Source: JABDIP01 sp965250245 (GTDB lineage: Bacteria; Pseudomonadota; Alphaproteobacteria; DSM-16000; Inquilinaceae). From it: a stretch of DNA of 64,000 nucleotides. The position numbers and the translations under genes were made by a program. The stretch covers positions 4,588,001 to 4,652,000 of the forward strand of contig OZ252296.1 in NCBI GenBank assembly GCA_965250245.1. The letters run 5' to 3'. Positions within the stretch are counted from its first letter, which is position 1; the number at the start of each line of letters is the position of its first letter. Below the pieces are notes generated by a model. The model saw only the letters and a program-made list of their open reading frames with translations. It did no database searches and was not told the origin of the DNA. Of the stretch, positions 24,493 to 34,108 are shown in pieces.

Positions 24493-24978
24493 TTACGGCA
24501 GGATGACCTTGTCGATCACATGGATCACGCCGTTGTCGGCGACGATGTCCGCGGCGACCACGTTGGCGCCCTCGACCTTCACGCCGCCTTGCAGGGCGTT
24601 GATGCGGACCGAAGAACCCTCGACGGTGGTGGCGCTGGTCTGCTTGTTCATCACATCCGACGCCATCACCGTGCCGGGCACGACGTGGTAGGTGAGGATC
24701 GCGATCAGCTGCTCCTTGTTCTCCGGCAGCAGCAGGCTCTCCACCGTGCCGGCCGGAAGCGCGGCAAACGCCTCATCGGTCGGCGCGAAGACGGTGAAGG
24801 GCCCGTCGCTCTTCAGCACGTCGACCAGGTCGGCGGCCTGCACCGCGGCGACCAGGGTGTTGAAGCTGCCATTGCCGACGGCGATGTCGACGATGTCGTC
24901 GGCCTGCGCGACACCGGCGGTCAGCGCCATGGCCGAGCCGGCCACCACACCCAGGGCCATCTTGCGGATCGAATTCAT
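24493..24978 (-). CDS. Secreted single fasciclin (FAS1) domain protein
   Basis: 161 residues. A Sec signal peptide (MALGVVAGSAMALTAGVAQA) is followed by one FAS1 domain: FNTLVAAVQAADLVDVLKSDGPFTVFAPTDEAFAALP (H1 motif) and LTYHVVPGTV with the C-terminal VIHVIDKVILP (H2 end). It starts at 24978 with GGGAGA upstream. Such small periplasmic FAS1 proteins are common in alphaproteobacteria and are linked to adhesion or cell-surface contacts, but no ligand can be read. Monocistronic, with its own terminator. Confidence 0.9.
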   Translation of the reverse strand: MNSIRKMALGVVAGSAMALTAGVAQADDIVDIAVGNGSFNTLVAAVQAADLVDVLKSDGPFTVFAPTDEAFAALPAGTVESLLLPENKEQLIAILTYHVVPGTVMASDVMNKQTSATTVEGSSVRINALQGGVKVEGANVVAADIVADNGVIHVIDKVILP

Positions 24979-25314
24979 ACTGCTCTCCCTTTGTCGGCGC
25001 CGGACCCGGGGCGGGGCGGCGTCCATCCTTGCGTGATTGCGACCTTGGGTACGGCGGCGCTCCGGCGGCGGATCAACGGCGGACGCAATGTCGCACCTGG
25101 TCCCGGCACCGACCGGGCACGCCGCTTGAATTCGCCGGATCGCGGGCTAAGACCCGGCGCGACAGGCGCGGGTTTCCGATGGATTCCGAGCGGGCAAGCC
25201 GGGGCGACCGGCCCGCTGGGGAAGCCGGCCGCGCCGCCGGGAGAGACGACGGCTTAGCTGTTCACGATTTTGTGACCGCTGCATCCGCCGCCCGATCCGG
25301 CGCCGGATGGGCCG
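24979..25314. other. Intergenic region, fasciclin promoter side
   Basis: 336 bp between the fasciclin start and the end of the BDH2-like gene. It should hold the fasciclin promoter. I see one small palindrome (TCAC-N6-GTGA at 25262-25275), no credible open frame, and GC-rich non-coding sequence otherwise. Confidence 0.4.
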
Positions 25315-26070
25315 TCAGATGTTCCAGCCGCCGTCGATGACGTGGATGGCGCCGGTGCAGTACGAGGCCTCGTCCGAGGCGAGGTAGACCGCCAGGGCGG
25401 CGATCTCCTCCGCCGTGCCCAGACGGCCCATGGGCTGGCGCGCGATGAAGGCGGCGCGGGCCGCCTCGTAGTCGCCCTGGGCCCGCATGCGGTCGTGCAG
25501 CGAGGGCGTGTCGACGGTGCCGGGACAGATCGCGTTGCAGCGGATGCCCCGGGTCACGTAGTCCGCCGCCAGGGCCTTGGTCATCCCGATCACCGCCGCC
25601 TTGCTGGCCCCGTAGGCGAAGCGGTTGACCACGCCCTTCACGCTGGAGGCCAGGGAGGACATGGTGATGATGCTGCCGCCGCCGGCCTCCAGCATGGCCG
25701 GGAGGAAGGCGCGGACCGTCAGGTACATGGCCCGGACGTTGAGGTCGAAGCTGCGGTCCCAATCCGCCGGCTCGCAGTCCAGGATGGTTCCGTGATGCAC
25801 ATAGCCGGCACAGTTGAACAGCACGTCGACCGCGCCGAGCTCGCCCGCCAGCGCGGTGATCGCGGCGGCGTCGGTCACGTCCAGATGCCGGGTCTCGACG
25901 GCCGGCACAGCCTCGCCCAGGGCGGCCAGTGCGGCGTCATTGATGTCGGTGGCGACCACGCTCGCCCCTTCCCGGGCGAACGCCTCCGCCGAGGCCCGGC
26001 CGATCCCCTGGGCGGCGGCGGTCACCAGCGCCCGTTTGCCGGCCAGGCGGCCGCCGCGATCTTCCGTCAT
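25315..26070 (-). CDS. BDH2/DHRS6-like short-chain dehydrogenase
   Basis: 251 residues. The cofactor motif is TAAAQGIG (residues 17-24), with Ala where most SDRs have Gly, followed by an acidic residue in VVATDIND, which predicts NAD. It has the catalytic block SSLASSVKGVVNRFAYGASK and the ends CPGTVDTPSLHDRM and VIDGGW. These features are shared with human DHRS6 (type 2 3-hydroxybutyrate dehydrogenase) and bacterial relatives acting on hydroxy or sugar acids. The exact substrate is uncertain. The gene lies 5 bp after msrB on the same strand. Confidence 0.85.
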   Translation of the reverse strand: MTEDRGGRLAGKRALVTAAAQGIGRASAEAFAREGASVVATDINDAALAALGEAVPAVETRHLDVTDAAAITALAGELGAVDVLFNCAGYVHHGTILDCEPADWDRSFDLNVRAMYLTVRAFLPAMLEAGGGSIITMSSLASSVKGVVNRFAYGASKAAVIGMTKALAADYVTRGIRCNAICPGTVDTPSLHDRMRAQGDYEAARAAFIARQPMGRLGTAEEIAALAVYLASDEASYCTGAIHVIDGGWNI

Positions 26071-26075
26071 GCCGG

Positions 26076-26477
26076 TCAGTCCTTCTTCGGCACGAGATCG
26101 AGCGCGGCGGAATTCATGCAGTAGCGCTTGCCGGACGGGTCCGGCCCGTCCTCGAACACATGGCCGAGATGCGCGTCGCAACGGGCGCACAGCACTTCGG
26201 TGCGGACCATCCACAAGGTGCGGTCCTCCTCGGTCGCCACCGCCTCGTCGGCCACCGGGGCCCAGAAGGACGGCCAGCCGGTGCCGGAATCGTATTTGGC
26301 GTCGGAGTCGAACAGATCGTTGCCGCAGCAGATGCAGCGATAGGTCCCGGGCTCCTTGGTGTCCCAGTACTGGCCGGTGAAGGCGCGCTCGGTGCCCTTC
26401 TTGCGGGTCACCCGGTATTGCTCGGGGCTCAGCTGCGCCTTCCATTCGGATTCGGGCTTGGTGATCTTCTCGCTCAT
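26076..26477 (-). CDS. msrB: Peptide-methionine (R)-S-oxide reductase MsrB
   Basis: 133 residues. MsrB repairs the R form of methionine sulfoxide in proteins. It has two zinc CxxC pairs (CICCGN and CARCDAHLGHVF), the conserved GTGWPSFW, and the catalytic Cys in RYCMNSAAL. It begins MSEKITKPESEW from the ATG at 26477; longer versions run into a poor upstream context. No signal peptide, so cytoplasmic. It is followed after 5 bp by the BDH2-like gene. Confidence 0.95.
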   Translation of the reverse strand: MSEKITKPESEWKAQLSPEQYRVTRKKGTERAFTGQYWDTKEPGTYRCICCGNDLFDSDAKYDSGTGWPSFWAPVADEAVATEEDRTLWMVRTEVLCARCDAHLGHVFEDGPDPSGKRYCMNSAALDLVPKKD

Positions 26478-26591
26478 TCCATCCGCTCTTGCGATGCATC
26501 GACGGCCCGTGGCGCGGGCCGGATTGGTCGGGTTTCGACAGAACATGGCCGAACTCGCCGTCCCGGCCAAGCCCGGGCGGCAAAAACACGC

Positions 26592-27944
<1,353 letters not shown>

Positions 27945-27962
27945 TGCGCCCCCCGGAATGCG

Positions 27963-28004
27963 AAAACGGCCCCGGAACCGCCGTCTGGCGGAACCGGAGC
28001 CGTT
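27963..28004 (-). terminator. Rho-independent terminator after the DUF1127 gene
   Basis: Long interrupted stem of paired blocks AACGG/CCGTT, CCGG/CCGG and CCGCC/GGCGG. Read on the minus strand it ends in TTTTCG. It lies 49 bp past the stop of the triple-DUF1127 gene and before the LivH-type gene, separating the two. Confidence 0.7.
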
Positions 28005-28053
28005 CTTTGTAGCCCCGCCGGCCCGACCCGGCCAGCGGCGGAGGTCCTGTGCG

Positions 28054-28752
28054 CTACGCGACGCGGCGCAGGTGGGCGCCGTTGGCGGCCACCGGCCGGC
28101 CGTCGGTCGAGAAGTAGCCGTCGACCAGACCGGCGTCGCGGAACAGCATCACGGCGTGGCCGCGCGCCGCGGCCCGGATGTCGGCCCGGCCCATGCCCAG
28201 CTCGGTCAGCTCGGCATCGCTGTAGCCGGCGAGCTCGCGGTAGATCCGCCGCTCCTCGCGCCAGGCGGTCAGGCGCTGGGACACCAGCGCGCCGCGGGCA
28301 GCCGCCGCATCCCGGCGGCGCGCGGCGATGTCGGCCCGCAGGGTGTCGCGACCCAGGCCCATATCGGCCAGGACCCGGTCGGACCGGCGGCGCAGGGTGT
28401 GCGCCGTGGCCGCATCCCGAACCGCGCCGGTCACGGCCTCGAACGCCGCCTCCAGGACGCCGTACAGTCCGGTCGCGGGCTCCCGCTCCACGGCCGCCGG
28501 AACGGAGGCCCGGCGGGCCGCCTTCACGTCGGCGGCGAGGGTGTCGCGGTTCAGGCCCATATCGGCCAGGACCCGGTCGGACTTGCCGTTGAGGCGCCAG
28601 ACAGCGATGCGATCCTGCATCGCGCCGGCCAGCGCGTTGAGAATTCCAGGCCGTCCCAATGTCGAGGCGCCGTTCACGGGGCCGGGGACATCATTGGCAC
28701 GGTTGACCGTGCCGCCAGCAAACGCATGGCTGTAAAAGCGGACGTTGGTCAT
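28054..28752 (-). CDS. Triple-DUF1127 protein
   Basis: 232 residues with three DUF1127-like segments: ALAGAMQDRIAVWRLNGKSDRVLADMG (about 41-67), AVRDAATAHTLRRRSDRVLADMGLGRDTL (about 110-138), and WREERRIYRELAGYSDAELTELGMGRADI (about 163-191). DUF1127 proteins are usually single units of 45-75 residues. Some are RNA-binding regulators of carbon, phosphate or stress metabolism in alphaproteobacteria. Units 1 and 2 share an identical 31-bp DNA stretch, so the repeat looks recent. It starts at 28752 with GGAG upstream and has its own terminator. Confidence 0.8.
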   Translation of the reverse strand: MTNVRFYSHAFAGGTVNRANDVPGPVNGASTLGRPGILNALAGAMQDRIAVWRLNGKSDRVLADMGLNRDTLAADVKAARRASVPAAVEREPATGLYGVLEAAFEAVTGAVRDAATAHTLRRRSDRVLADMGLGRDTLRADIAARRRDAAAARGALVSQRLTAWREERRIYRELAGYSDAELTELGMGRADIRAAARGHAVMLFRDAGLVDGYFSTDGRPVAANGAHLRRVA

Positions 28753-29161
28753 GTCAGTTACTCCGAAAGGCGATCTGGTTCATCTCGCCGGTTGCATTGA
28801 CCGGAAGATGTGCGGCACCCGGCCAGGCAACCAGCGAGCTTTTTGCACTGCAGCATTGCAGAAATCCGATGCCGACTGGCACGCCCAATCGGACGCCATG
28901 TGATCGCGATTCGGGCAGGTCGGGCGGATCTGTTCCGCTTTTGTGACACCCCGGTGAAGGGTCTCTGACAGGGTTTCGGGGTGATCGCCGTCACAGCCGG
29001 ACGCCGCCGCACGGGCCAGTCTTGGCGGCGGTGAGGGGCCGGCGGCCGCCGCCTCGCAAGCTCCTCACAAAGCTGTGTAAACCGATGGCGCTACACATTT
29101 CGTTAAAAATCGCTTAAATTACACATTAACGACAAGCGCCAAGATCCAGAAAGGATTGGCA
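28753..29161. other. Divergent intergenic region (DUF1127 / coiled-coil gene)
   Basis: About 410 bp without a gene. It is AT-richer towards 29080-29140, where it holds the inverted repeat TGTGTA-N12-TACACA (about 29076-29099) and the CtrA-type site listed separately. It should contain promoters for both flanking genes. No open frame here is convincing. Confidence 0.5.
29103..29117 (+). promoter_or_regulatory. Candidate CtrA binding site
   Basis: TTAA-AAATCGC-TTAA is an exact match to the full CtrA motif TTAA-N7-TTAA. It lies 45 bp before the coiled-coil gene that precedes the bactofilin gene, a typical position for CtrA activation. Control is inferred. Confidence 0.5.
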
Positions 29162-29443
29162 ATGGGCATCGACACTCCGACCGGCAACAGCCGCAGGCTG
29201 GCCGAGCTCGACAAGCAGATCGAAGGCCGTTGGGCGTTGATCAACCGCCTCTTCGAGGACGTGGAGGAACTGGTTGAGGAGCGCGACCGGCTCGCCGGAC
29301 GCAACTCCGGTTTCCTCGACCGGCTGTTCGGACGCCGGAATCAGGCCCCGGCCCCCTCCGGCACCACCACGGTGCGCCGGCCCCAGGTGCTGCGCGGCCG
29401 GCCCGCATCGAACCGAAACGGCGGCATGCGCGCGGCGTCGTAG
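29162..29443 (+). CDS. Small coiled-coil protein upstream of bactofilin
   Basis: 93 residues from the ATG at 29162, with AAAGGA seven bases upstream. Residues about 10-50 form a charged heptad-like helix (LAELDKQIEGRWALINRLFEDVEELVEERDRLAG), followed by a basic, disordered tail ending GMRAAS. No family is recognised. It has its own terminator before the bactofilin gene and a CtrA-type site in front, so it may be cell-cycle or morphology related (inference). Confidence 0.65.
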   Translation: MGIDTPTGNSRRLAELDKQIEGRWALINRLFEDVEELVEERDRLAGRNSGFLDRLFGRRNQAPAPSGTTTVRRPQVLRGRPASNRNGGMRAAS

Positions 29444-29472
29444 CCGTCGCGGCGTCACCGCAAGAATCACCG

Positions 29473-29510
29473 GAAACCGGCCGCCTCGCACGGCCGGTTT
29501 CGTGTTTTTT
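29473..29510 (+). terminator. Rho-independent terminator
   Basis: Perfect 11-bp stem GAAACCGGCCG / CGGCCGGTTTC with a 7-base loop, followed by GTG and six T. It lies 29 bp past the coiled-coil gene and ends 53 bp before bactofilin, so bactofilin may have its own promoter or depend on readthrough. Confidence 0.85.
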
Positions 29511-29563
29511 AACCATTTGATCCTACTGCTTGAACCGCTCACCGAAACCGGAGTGACGCGGAC

Positions 29564-30049
29564 ATGATCTTCCAGCAAGAGAAAGCCAACGGGGCCGACG
29601 GCGGCGCCGGATACGACAGCAAGAACAAGAAGGTTCAGCACTCGGTCATCAGTTCCGACCTGAAGATCAAGGGCGACCTGGAAAGCACCGGCGACATCAC
29701 CATCGACGGCGCGGTTGAAGGCAACATCAAGTGCCGGACCCTGATCCTCGGCGAGGAGCCGGAGATCAAGAGCTCGATCGAGGCCGACACGGTGCGCATC
29801 TGCGGCGCCTTCTCCGGCGACGTGAAGGCGCGCAAGGTGGTCCTGACCAAGACTGCCAAGGTCACCGGCGACATCTATCACGAGTGCCTCGAGGTCGAGG
29901 AAGGCGCCGTCCTGGAAGGCCGGCTGGGCCGCCTGAAGGGCGACAAGCTGTCGTCCAACGGCAGCGGCAACAGCAGCAAGTCTTCGAACGACAGCGATTC
30001 CAAGGTCACGACCCTGAAGCCGGTCGAGAGCGCCACCGGCAACGACTGA
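29564..30049 (+). CDS. Bactofilin (polymer-forming cytoskeletal protein)
   Basis: 161 residues. The central bactofilin (DUF583) domain, about 25-120, shows the short beta-helix repeats: SVISSDLKIKGDLESTGDITIDGAVEGNIKC, then ADTVRICGAFSGDVKARKVVLTKTAKVTGDIYHECLEVEEGA. Flanking ends are disordered, with a Ser/Asn-rich tail. Bactofilins form membrane-associated filaments that position cell-wall enzymes or stalk machinery. An L,D-transpeptidase gene follows 184 bp downstream, which fits a cell-wall role, though a hairpin separates them. Confidence 0.93.
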   Translation: MIFQQEKANGADGGAGYDSKNKKVQHSVISSDLKIKGDLESTGDITIDGAVEGNIKCRTLILGEEPEIKSSIEADTVRICGAFSGDVKARKVVLTKTAKVTGDIYHECLEVEEGAVLEGRLGRLKGDKLSSNGSGNSSKSSNDSDSKVTTLKPVESATGND

Positions 30050-30095
30050 CCGGCCCGCGGCGGTGCGCCGCGGCCGCCGACCGACCGACAGTTCC

Positions 30096-30125
30096 GACGA
30101 GCCCGGCTCCCTGGCCGGGCTCGTC
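30096..30125 (+). terminator. Hairpin after the bactofilin gene
   Basis: Perfect 11-bp stem GACGAGCCCGG / CCGGGCTCGTC with an 8-base loop, 46 bp after the bactofilin stop. No T-run follows, so termination efficiency is uncertain. Confidence 0.5.
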
Positions 30126-30232
30126 CGCGTTTGGACTCCGCAATCCCTCGCCACCGCCGCAATCCCGCCATCGGGCCGCGCCGATCGGGCGCTAGCCTGC
30201 TTGAGCGTTGGGACCAGCCTTGCGGGGGAAGC

Positions 30233-30772
30233 GTGGCAGACTCAATCGGACGACGGACGCTGATCGCCGTCTCGGCGGCGGGACTGACCGCCGCCGCCGG
30301 CCTCACCTACATCGTGCGACCGCGCCCGGATCCGCTGGGGTCCGGCGCCGTGGCGGACCGCATCGTCGTGCGCAAGGCCGACCGGCAGATGACCCTGTTC
30401 CGCGACGGGCGCCCGCTGAAGACCTACGCGATCGCGCTGGGTTTCGGCGAGCCGGGGCCCAAATCCCGTGAAGGCGACGGGCGGACCCCGGAAGGCCTCT
30501 ACCGCATCAGCGGCCGCAATCCGCGAAGCGCCTTCCACCTGTCCTTGCGCATCAGCTATCCCGACGCCGACGACATCGCCGCCGCCGAGGCGGCCGGCGT
30601 GCCGCCGGGCGGCGACATCATGATCCACGGCCTGCCGAACGGGCTCGGCTGGCTGGGATCGCTGGCCCGGGCGCGCGACTGGACCGCCGGCTGCATCGCC
30701 GTAACCAATGCCGAAATCGAGGAGATCTGGCGCGCCGTGCCGGACGGAACGCCGATTGAGATCCTGCCCTAG
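30233..30772 (+). CDS. L,D-transpeptidase (YkuD family)
   Basis: 179 residues from a GTG with GGGGGAA just upstream. An N-terminal hydrophobic segment (TLIAVSAAGLTAAAGLTYIV) anchors or exports it. The YkuD catalytic region follows: DRIVVRKADRQMTLFRDGRPLKTYAIALG, IMIHGLPN (His), and DWTAGCIAVTN (catalytic Cys). It would form 3-3 peptidoglycan cross-links or attach proteins to peptidoglycan. It lies in the neighbourhood of bactofilin. Confidence 0.88.
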   Translation: MADSIGRRTLIAVSAAGLTAAAGLTYIVRPRPDPLGSGAVADRIVVRKADRQMTLFRDGRPLKTYAIALGFGEPGPKSREGDGRTPEGLYRISGRNPRSAFHLSLRISYPDADDIAAAEAAGVPPGGDIMIHGLPNGLGWLGSLARARDWTAGCIAVTNAEIEEIWRAVPDGTPIEILP

Positions 30773-30800
30773 GGACGGCGAAAATCTACGCATACCAAGT

Positions 30801-30877
30801 CGTCATTCCCGCGAAGGCGGGAATCTCGATGGGCCACGGGCAAGCGTCTCTAGATTCCCGCCTTCGCGGGAATGACG
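30801..30877. repeat. Palindromic intergenic repeat (CGTCATTCCCGC family), copy 1
   Basis: 77 bp. Arms CGTCATTCCCGCGAAGGCGG.. / ..CCGCCTTCGCGGGAATGACG are perfect inverted repeats of about 25 bp around a unique centre; each arm is also a smaller hairpin (CCCGCGAAGGCGGG). Same family as 39838-39919. It lies between convergent genes and could act as a transcript end. Confidence 0.85.
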
Positions 30878-30940
30878 ACCATGGGGATTGTGAAAGGACC
30901 TGTCGGTCCCGATAGACCTCGGCTGACCGGGGTTCGCCGC

Positions 30941-31480
30941 CTAATGGAGGGAGCGGTCGACGCTTTCGATCCCGAAGCGCTCGACGATCACGTCGTTGAA
31001 CAGCAGGAGCTGCAGCGCCACGGCGATCGCCTTGTGGTCGGAGATGGTCTCGCCGCTGAACAGGCCGGCGGCGCGCAGGTGCTCCACCCGCTTGCGGGCC
31101 TCGGCGATGTCGGGGTCGTTGCGGTCGTCGGGATAGAAGCCCCAGCTATAGGCCAGCAGCCGCTCGGCATTGTCCCAGCCGGAGCGGAAATGGGCGTCGC
31201 AGGTGCGGGCCAGGCTGCGCAGCCGGCCGGCCATGGTGCGGGCGTCGTGGCCGGAGAGGGCGGACAGCGCCATGCCGGCGACCCGCGAGCGGGCGGAACC
31301 CTCGACCTCCATGTTCGCCGCGCCGACCGCCTTCAAGGCGCAGCCGACCAGGAACCCCAGTGCGAACGGGTCGTCCCAGAAGCCCGGCGGCACACCGACC
31401 GCCCGTTCCAAACCGTTGAGATAGATGCCGGCGATCCGCGCCCCGAGTTCCGCGGCCTCGCGCTCCTCGACCTTCCGCAT
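30941..31480 (-). CDS. Helical protein of unknown function
   Basis: 179 residues, soluble, mostly alpha-helical with two mildly hydrophobic stretches (DPFALGFLVGCALKAVGAANM; KAIAVALQLLLFNDVIVERFG). Visible blocks: MSALSGHDARTMAGRLR-like and GWDNAERLLAYSWGFYPD. Normal codon use supports a real gene. No family recognised. It stands between two palindromic elements. Confidence 0.6.
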   Translation of the reverse strand: MRKVEEREAAELGARIAGIYLNGLERAVGVPPGFWDDPFALGFLVGCALKAVGAANMEVEGSARSRVAGMALSALSGHDARTMAGRLRSLARTCDAHFRSGWDNAERLLAYSWGFYPDDRNDPDIAEARKRVEHLRAAGLFSGETISDHKAIAVALQLLLFNDVIVERFGIESVDRSLH

Positions 31481-31555
31481 ATGCGCCCCTGCCCAAAACA
31501 GATACCAGGGACGACTCTGCGCGCCGAAAGATTAACCTTTCCTTTCCCATGGCAA

Positions 31556-31818
31556 ATACCAAGGGTCATGGATAATGACCGGTTTCACCGCGCTCTTTTG
31601 GTAGCCCGCTAGGCGCGGTCCGCGCCGCGGTGCAGCGCACCGCAAGCAGGCCGCAACGCGGCGGGCAACCACAAGAGCGTGGCCTTCGGTGGAGCACACG
31701 GGCCCTTCTGGGTGCGTTGCGGCGCTCGCCCGATGCGCTGCATCGCGCTGCGCACCGCGCCTGCCCATAAGAGCCCGTGTGCTCCATGAAACCGGTCATT
31801 ATCCATGACCCTTGGTAT
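31556..31818. mobile_element. Non-autonomous MITE-like element with 32-bp perfect terminal inverted repeats
   Basis: 263 bp. The ends 31556-31587 and 31787-31818 are perfect inverted repeats of 32 bp (outer end ATACCAAGGGTCATGG). A second, imperfect inverted pair lies inside: TGGAGCACACGGGC near 31690 against GCCCGTGTGCTCCA ending at 31786. There is no transposase or convincing open frame. The element sits directly upstream of the photolyase gene and may alter its transcription. No clear target duplication is visible. Confidence 0.75.
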
Positions 31819-31898
31819 CAGTCCCGGAGACTGCTGGATGTCCGGCGCGCCCGCCCTAGCTTAGGCAACATCGCCAGCCGGCAGACCGACGGAAACCG

Positions 31899-33467
31899 AT
31901 GCCCGCGCCCGCCAACTCGAACATGCGCACCCTCGTGCTGGTCCTGGGCGACCAGCTCGATGCCGGCTCCGCCGCCTTCGACGGTTTCGACCCGGCCGTA
32001 GACGCGGTCGCCATGATGGAGGTTGCCGAGGAGGCGACATACATCCCGCAGCACAGGCTCCGGCTGGCCCTGTTCTTCTCCGCGATGCGCCACTTCCGCG
32101 ACGCGCTGCGCGAAGCCGGACGGACGGTCCACTACACGGCGCTCGACGATCCGAACAATACGGGCAGCTTCGCCGGCGAGATCGAACGGCGGGTCAGGGC
32201 GCTCGAGCCCGATCGGCTGGTCGTCCTGCAGCCGGGGGACTGGCGGGTCGAACAGGCGATCCGCGCCACGGCGAAGGCCCTCGGCCTGCCGCTGGAGGTG
32301 CGGGAGGACCGGCACTTCCTGTGCAGCCGCGACCGGTTCGCCGAGTTTGCCGAGGGCCGTCGCAACCTGCTGATGGAAGCCTTCTACCGGGCCATGCGCC
32401 AGGAGCACGACGTGCTGATGGAGGGCGGCAAGCCGGTCGGCGGGAAGTGGAACCTGGACAAGGAGAACCGCGGCAGTTTCGGCAAGGAGGGACCGGGAGA
32501 CATCCCGCCGCCGCGCGCCTTCGCGCCCGACGCGACGACCCGTGACGTTCTGGATATGGTCGCAAGACGCTTCCCCGACGCGCCGGGCCGGCTGGACGGC
32601 TTCGACTATCCCGTCACGGCGGACCAGGCGCGGACGGCCCTGGACGATTTTCTAAAGCACCGGCTTGAGAAATTCGGCCGCTACCAGGACGCCATGGCCG
32701 TCGGCCAGCCTTTCCTCTACCACGCGCGGCTGTCGGCGGTATTGAACCTCCACCTGCTGGACCCGCGCGACGCGATCGACGGCGCGGTCACGGCATTCGA
32801 GGACGGTCGAGCGCCGCTCAACGCCGTCGAGGGCTTCGTGCGACAGATCCTGGGCTGGCGGGAATACATCCGCGGAATCTACTGGCGCGAGATGCCCGGC
32901 TATGCCGATCTCAATGCGCTGGATGCCGACCTGCCGATGCCGGCGCTGTTCTGGACCGGCGAGACCGAGATGGCCTGCATCCACCATTCGGTTAGCCAGT
33001 TGATCGACCACGCCTACGCCCATCACATCCAGCGGCTGATGGTGCTGGGCCTGTTCGCCATGCTGCTGGGGGTGCGGCCCTACGATGTGCATCGCTGGCA
33101 TATGTCGATGTATGCCGATGCCATCGACTGGGTCTCGCTGCCCAATGTGGTCGGCATGAGCCAGTACGGCGATGGCGGCATCGTCGGCTCGAAGCCATAC
33201 GCCGCCAGCGGCAACTACATCGACAAGATGAGCGACTATTGCCGCCATTGCCGCTTCAACCCGAAGAAGGCGACCGGCGACGACGCCTGCCCCGTCACCA
33301 CCCTCTACTGGGACTTCCTCGACCGCAACCGCGACCGCATCCGGGGCCTGCGCCACATGGGCTACCAGATCGCGAACCTCGACCGGAAGGATGCCGGCGA
33401 GCGCCGGGAGATCAGACGGGGGGCGGCGCATCTGAAAGAGGACTGCGCGGCCAAGACCTACCTCTGA
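31899..33467 (+). CDS. FeS-type cryptochrome/(6-4) photolyase (PhrB/CryB group)
   Basis: 522 residues. The N-terminal Rossmann domain (TLVLVLGDQLDAGSAAF) and the FAD-binding C-terminal half (FLYHARLSAVLNLHLLDP, FVRQILGWREYIRGIYW) match prokaryotic FeS-BCP photolyases. Four Cys expected to hold a 4Fe-4S cluster are present: one in EMACIHH (about residue 360) and C448, C451 and C464 (YCRHC and DDAC). These enzymes use blue light to repair (6-4) photoproducts or act as photoreceptors. The start at 31899 is favoured; an ATG eight codons later is possible. A MITE lies 80 bp upstream. Confidence 0.92.
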   Translation: MPAPANSNMRTLVLVLGDQLDAGSAAFDGFDPAVDAVAMMEVAEEATYIPQHRLRLALFFSAMRHFRDALREAGRTVHYTALDDPNNTGSFAGEIERRVRALEPDRLVVLQPGDWRVEQAIRATAKALGLPLEVREDRHFLCSRDRFAEFAEGRRNLLMEAFYRAMRQEHDVLMEGGKPVGGKWNLDKENRGSFGKEGPGDIPPPRAFAPDATTRDVLDMVARRFPDAPGRLDGFDYPVTADQARTALDDFLKHRLEKFGRYQDAMAVGQPFLYHARLSAVLNLHLLDPRDAIDGAVTAFEDGRAPLNAVEGFVRQILGWREYIRGIYWREMPGYADLNALDADLPMPALFWTGETEMACIHHSVSQLIDHAYAHHIQRLMVLGLFAMLLGVRPYDVHRWHMSMYADAIDWVSLPNVVGMSQYGDGGIVGSKPYAASGNYIDKMSDYCRHCRFNPKKATGDDACPVTTLYWDFLDRNRDRIRGLRHMGYQIANLDRKDAGERREIRRGAAHLKEDCAAKTYL

Positions 33468-33488
33468 GCGGGCCTCGCCGCGCGCCGG

Positions 33489-34073
33489 CTACCAACCCTC
33501 GCTGCCGGGCAAGCCCTTGATCGGCCCGACGATGCGCGGCGTGACCCAGCCGCCGTAAAAGCCGCCGGGCTGGGCCGTCACCGGCTCGTCGTCCAGCCAG
33601 CAGGTATCGACCCGGCCCGGATAGAAGGCGAGGTGATCCCGAAGCCGCTCATAGCCTTGGCCAAGGTCCGTCAGAGGGTCGGGGTAGCTCCACGCGGCCG
33701 CCTCGGACCGCCGGTCGCCTGCGACAAGGTCCCAATACCGGGCAATGCCCTTCCATTCGCAGAGCGACCAGCCGGCCGCCGGTTCCAGGCAATCCATGGC
33801 CACATCATCCCGCGGGATGTAGTAGACCGGCGCCCCGGCCGTCTCGACGACCCGAAGCGCCCGGGCGCTGTCGGCGATCGTCCTGCCGGCGAAGTCCACC
33901 CGGACCCGCTCCGGCGCCGCCTCGACACGCGGCGGCCGCGGATAGTCCCAGACCGATTCCTCGCCCGGCCCCGGCACGACGATCTCGGAGGCGTCCGGCC
34001 TCCCCCGGATCTTGCCGCGATACCGCGCAATCATCGCCTGCAGCGCAGCGCCCGTCGGCGGGGCATCGGTCAT
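33489..34073 (-). CDS. DUF427 domain protein
   Basis: 194 residues. The DUF427 core is visible: VRVDFAGRTIADSARALRVVETAGAPVYYIPRDDVAMD, then CEWKGIARYWDLVAGDRRSEAAAWSYPDPL and a late HLAFYPGRVDTCWLDDEPV, where a conserved Tyr/Pro/Gly loop forms a small beta-barrel pocket. The biochemical role of this family is not established. It is divergent in frame and partly convergent in context with the photolyase (21 bp between stops). The ATG at 34073 was chosen. Confidence 0.82.
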   Translation of the reverse strand: MTDAPPTGAALQAMIARYRGKIRGRPDASEIVVPGPGEESVWDYPRPPRVEAAPERVRVDFAGRTIADSARALRVVETAGAPVYYIPRDDVAMDCLEPAAGWSLCEWKGIARYWDLVAGDRRSEAAAWSYPDPLTDLGQGYERLRDHLAFYPGRVDTCWLDDEPVTAQPGGFYGGWVTPRIVGPIKGLPGSEGW

Positions 34074-34108
34074 GGGTGCGATCGACCGGCCATCATGCCC
34101 GCCGCTCC

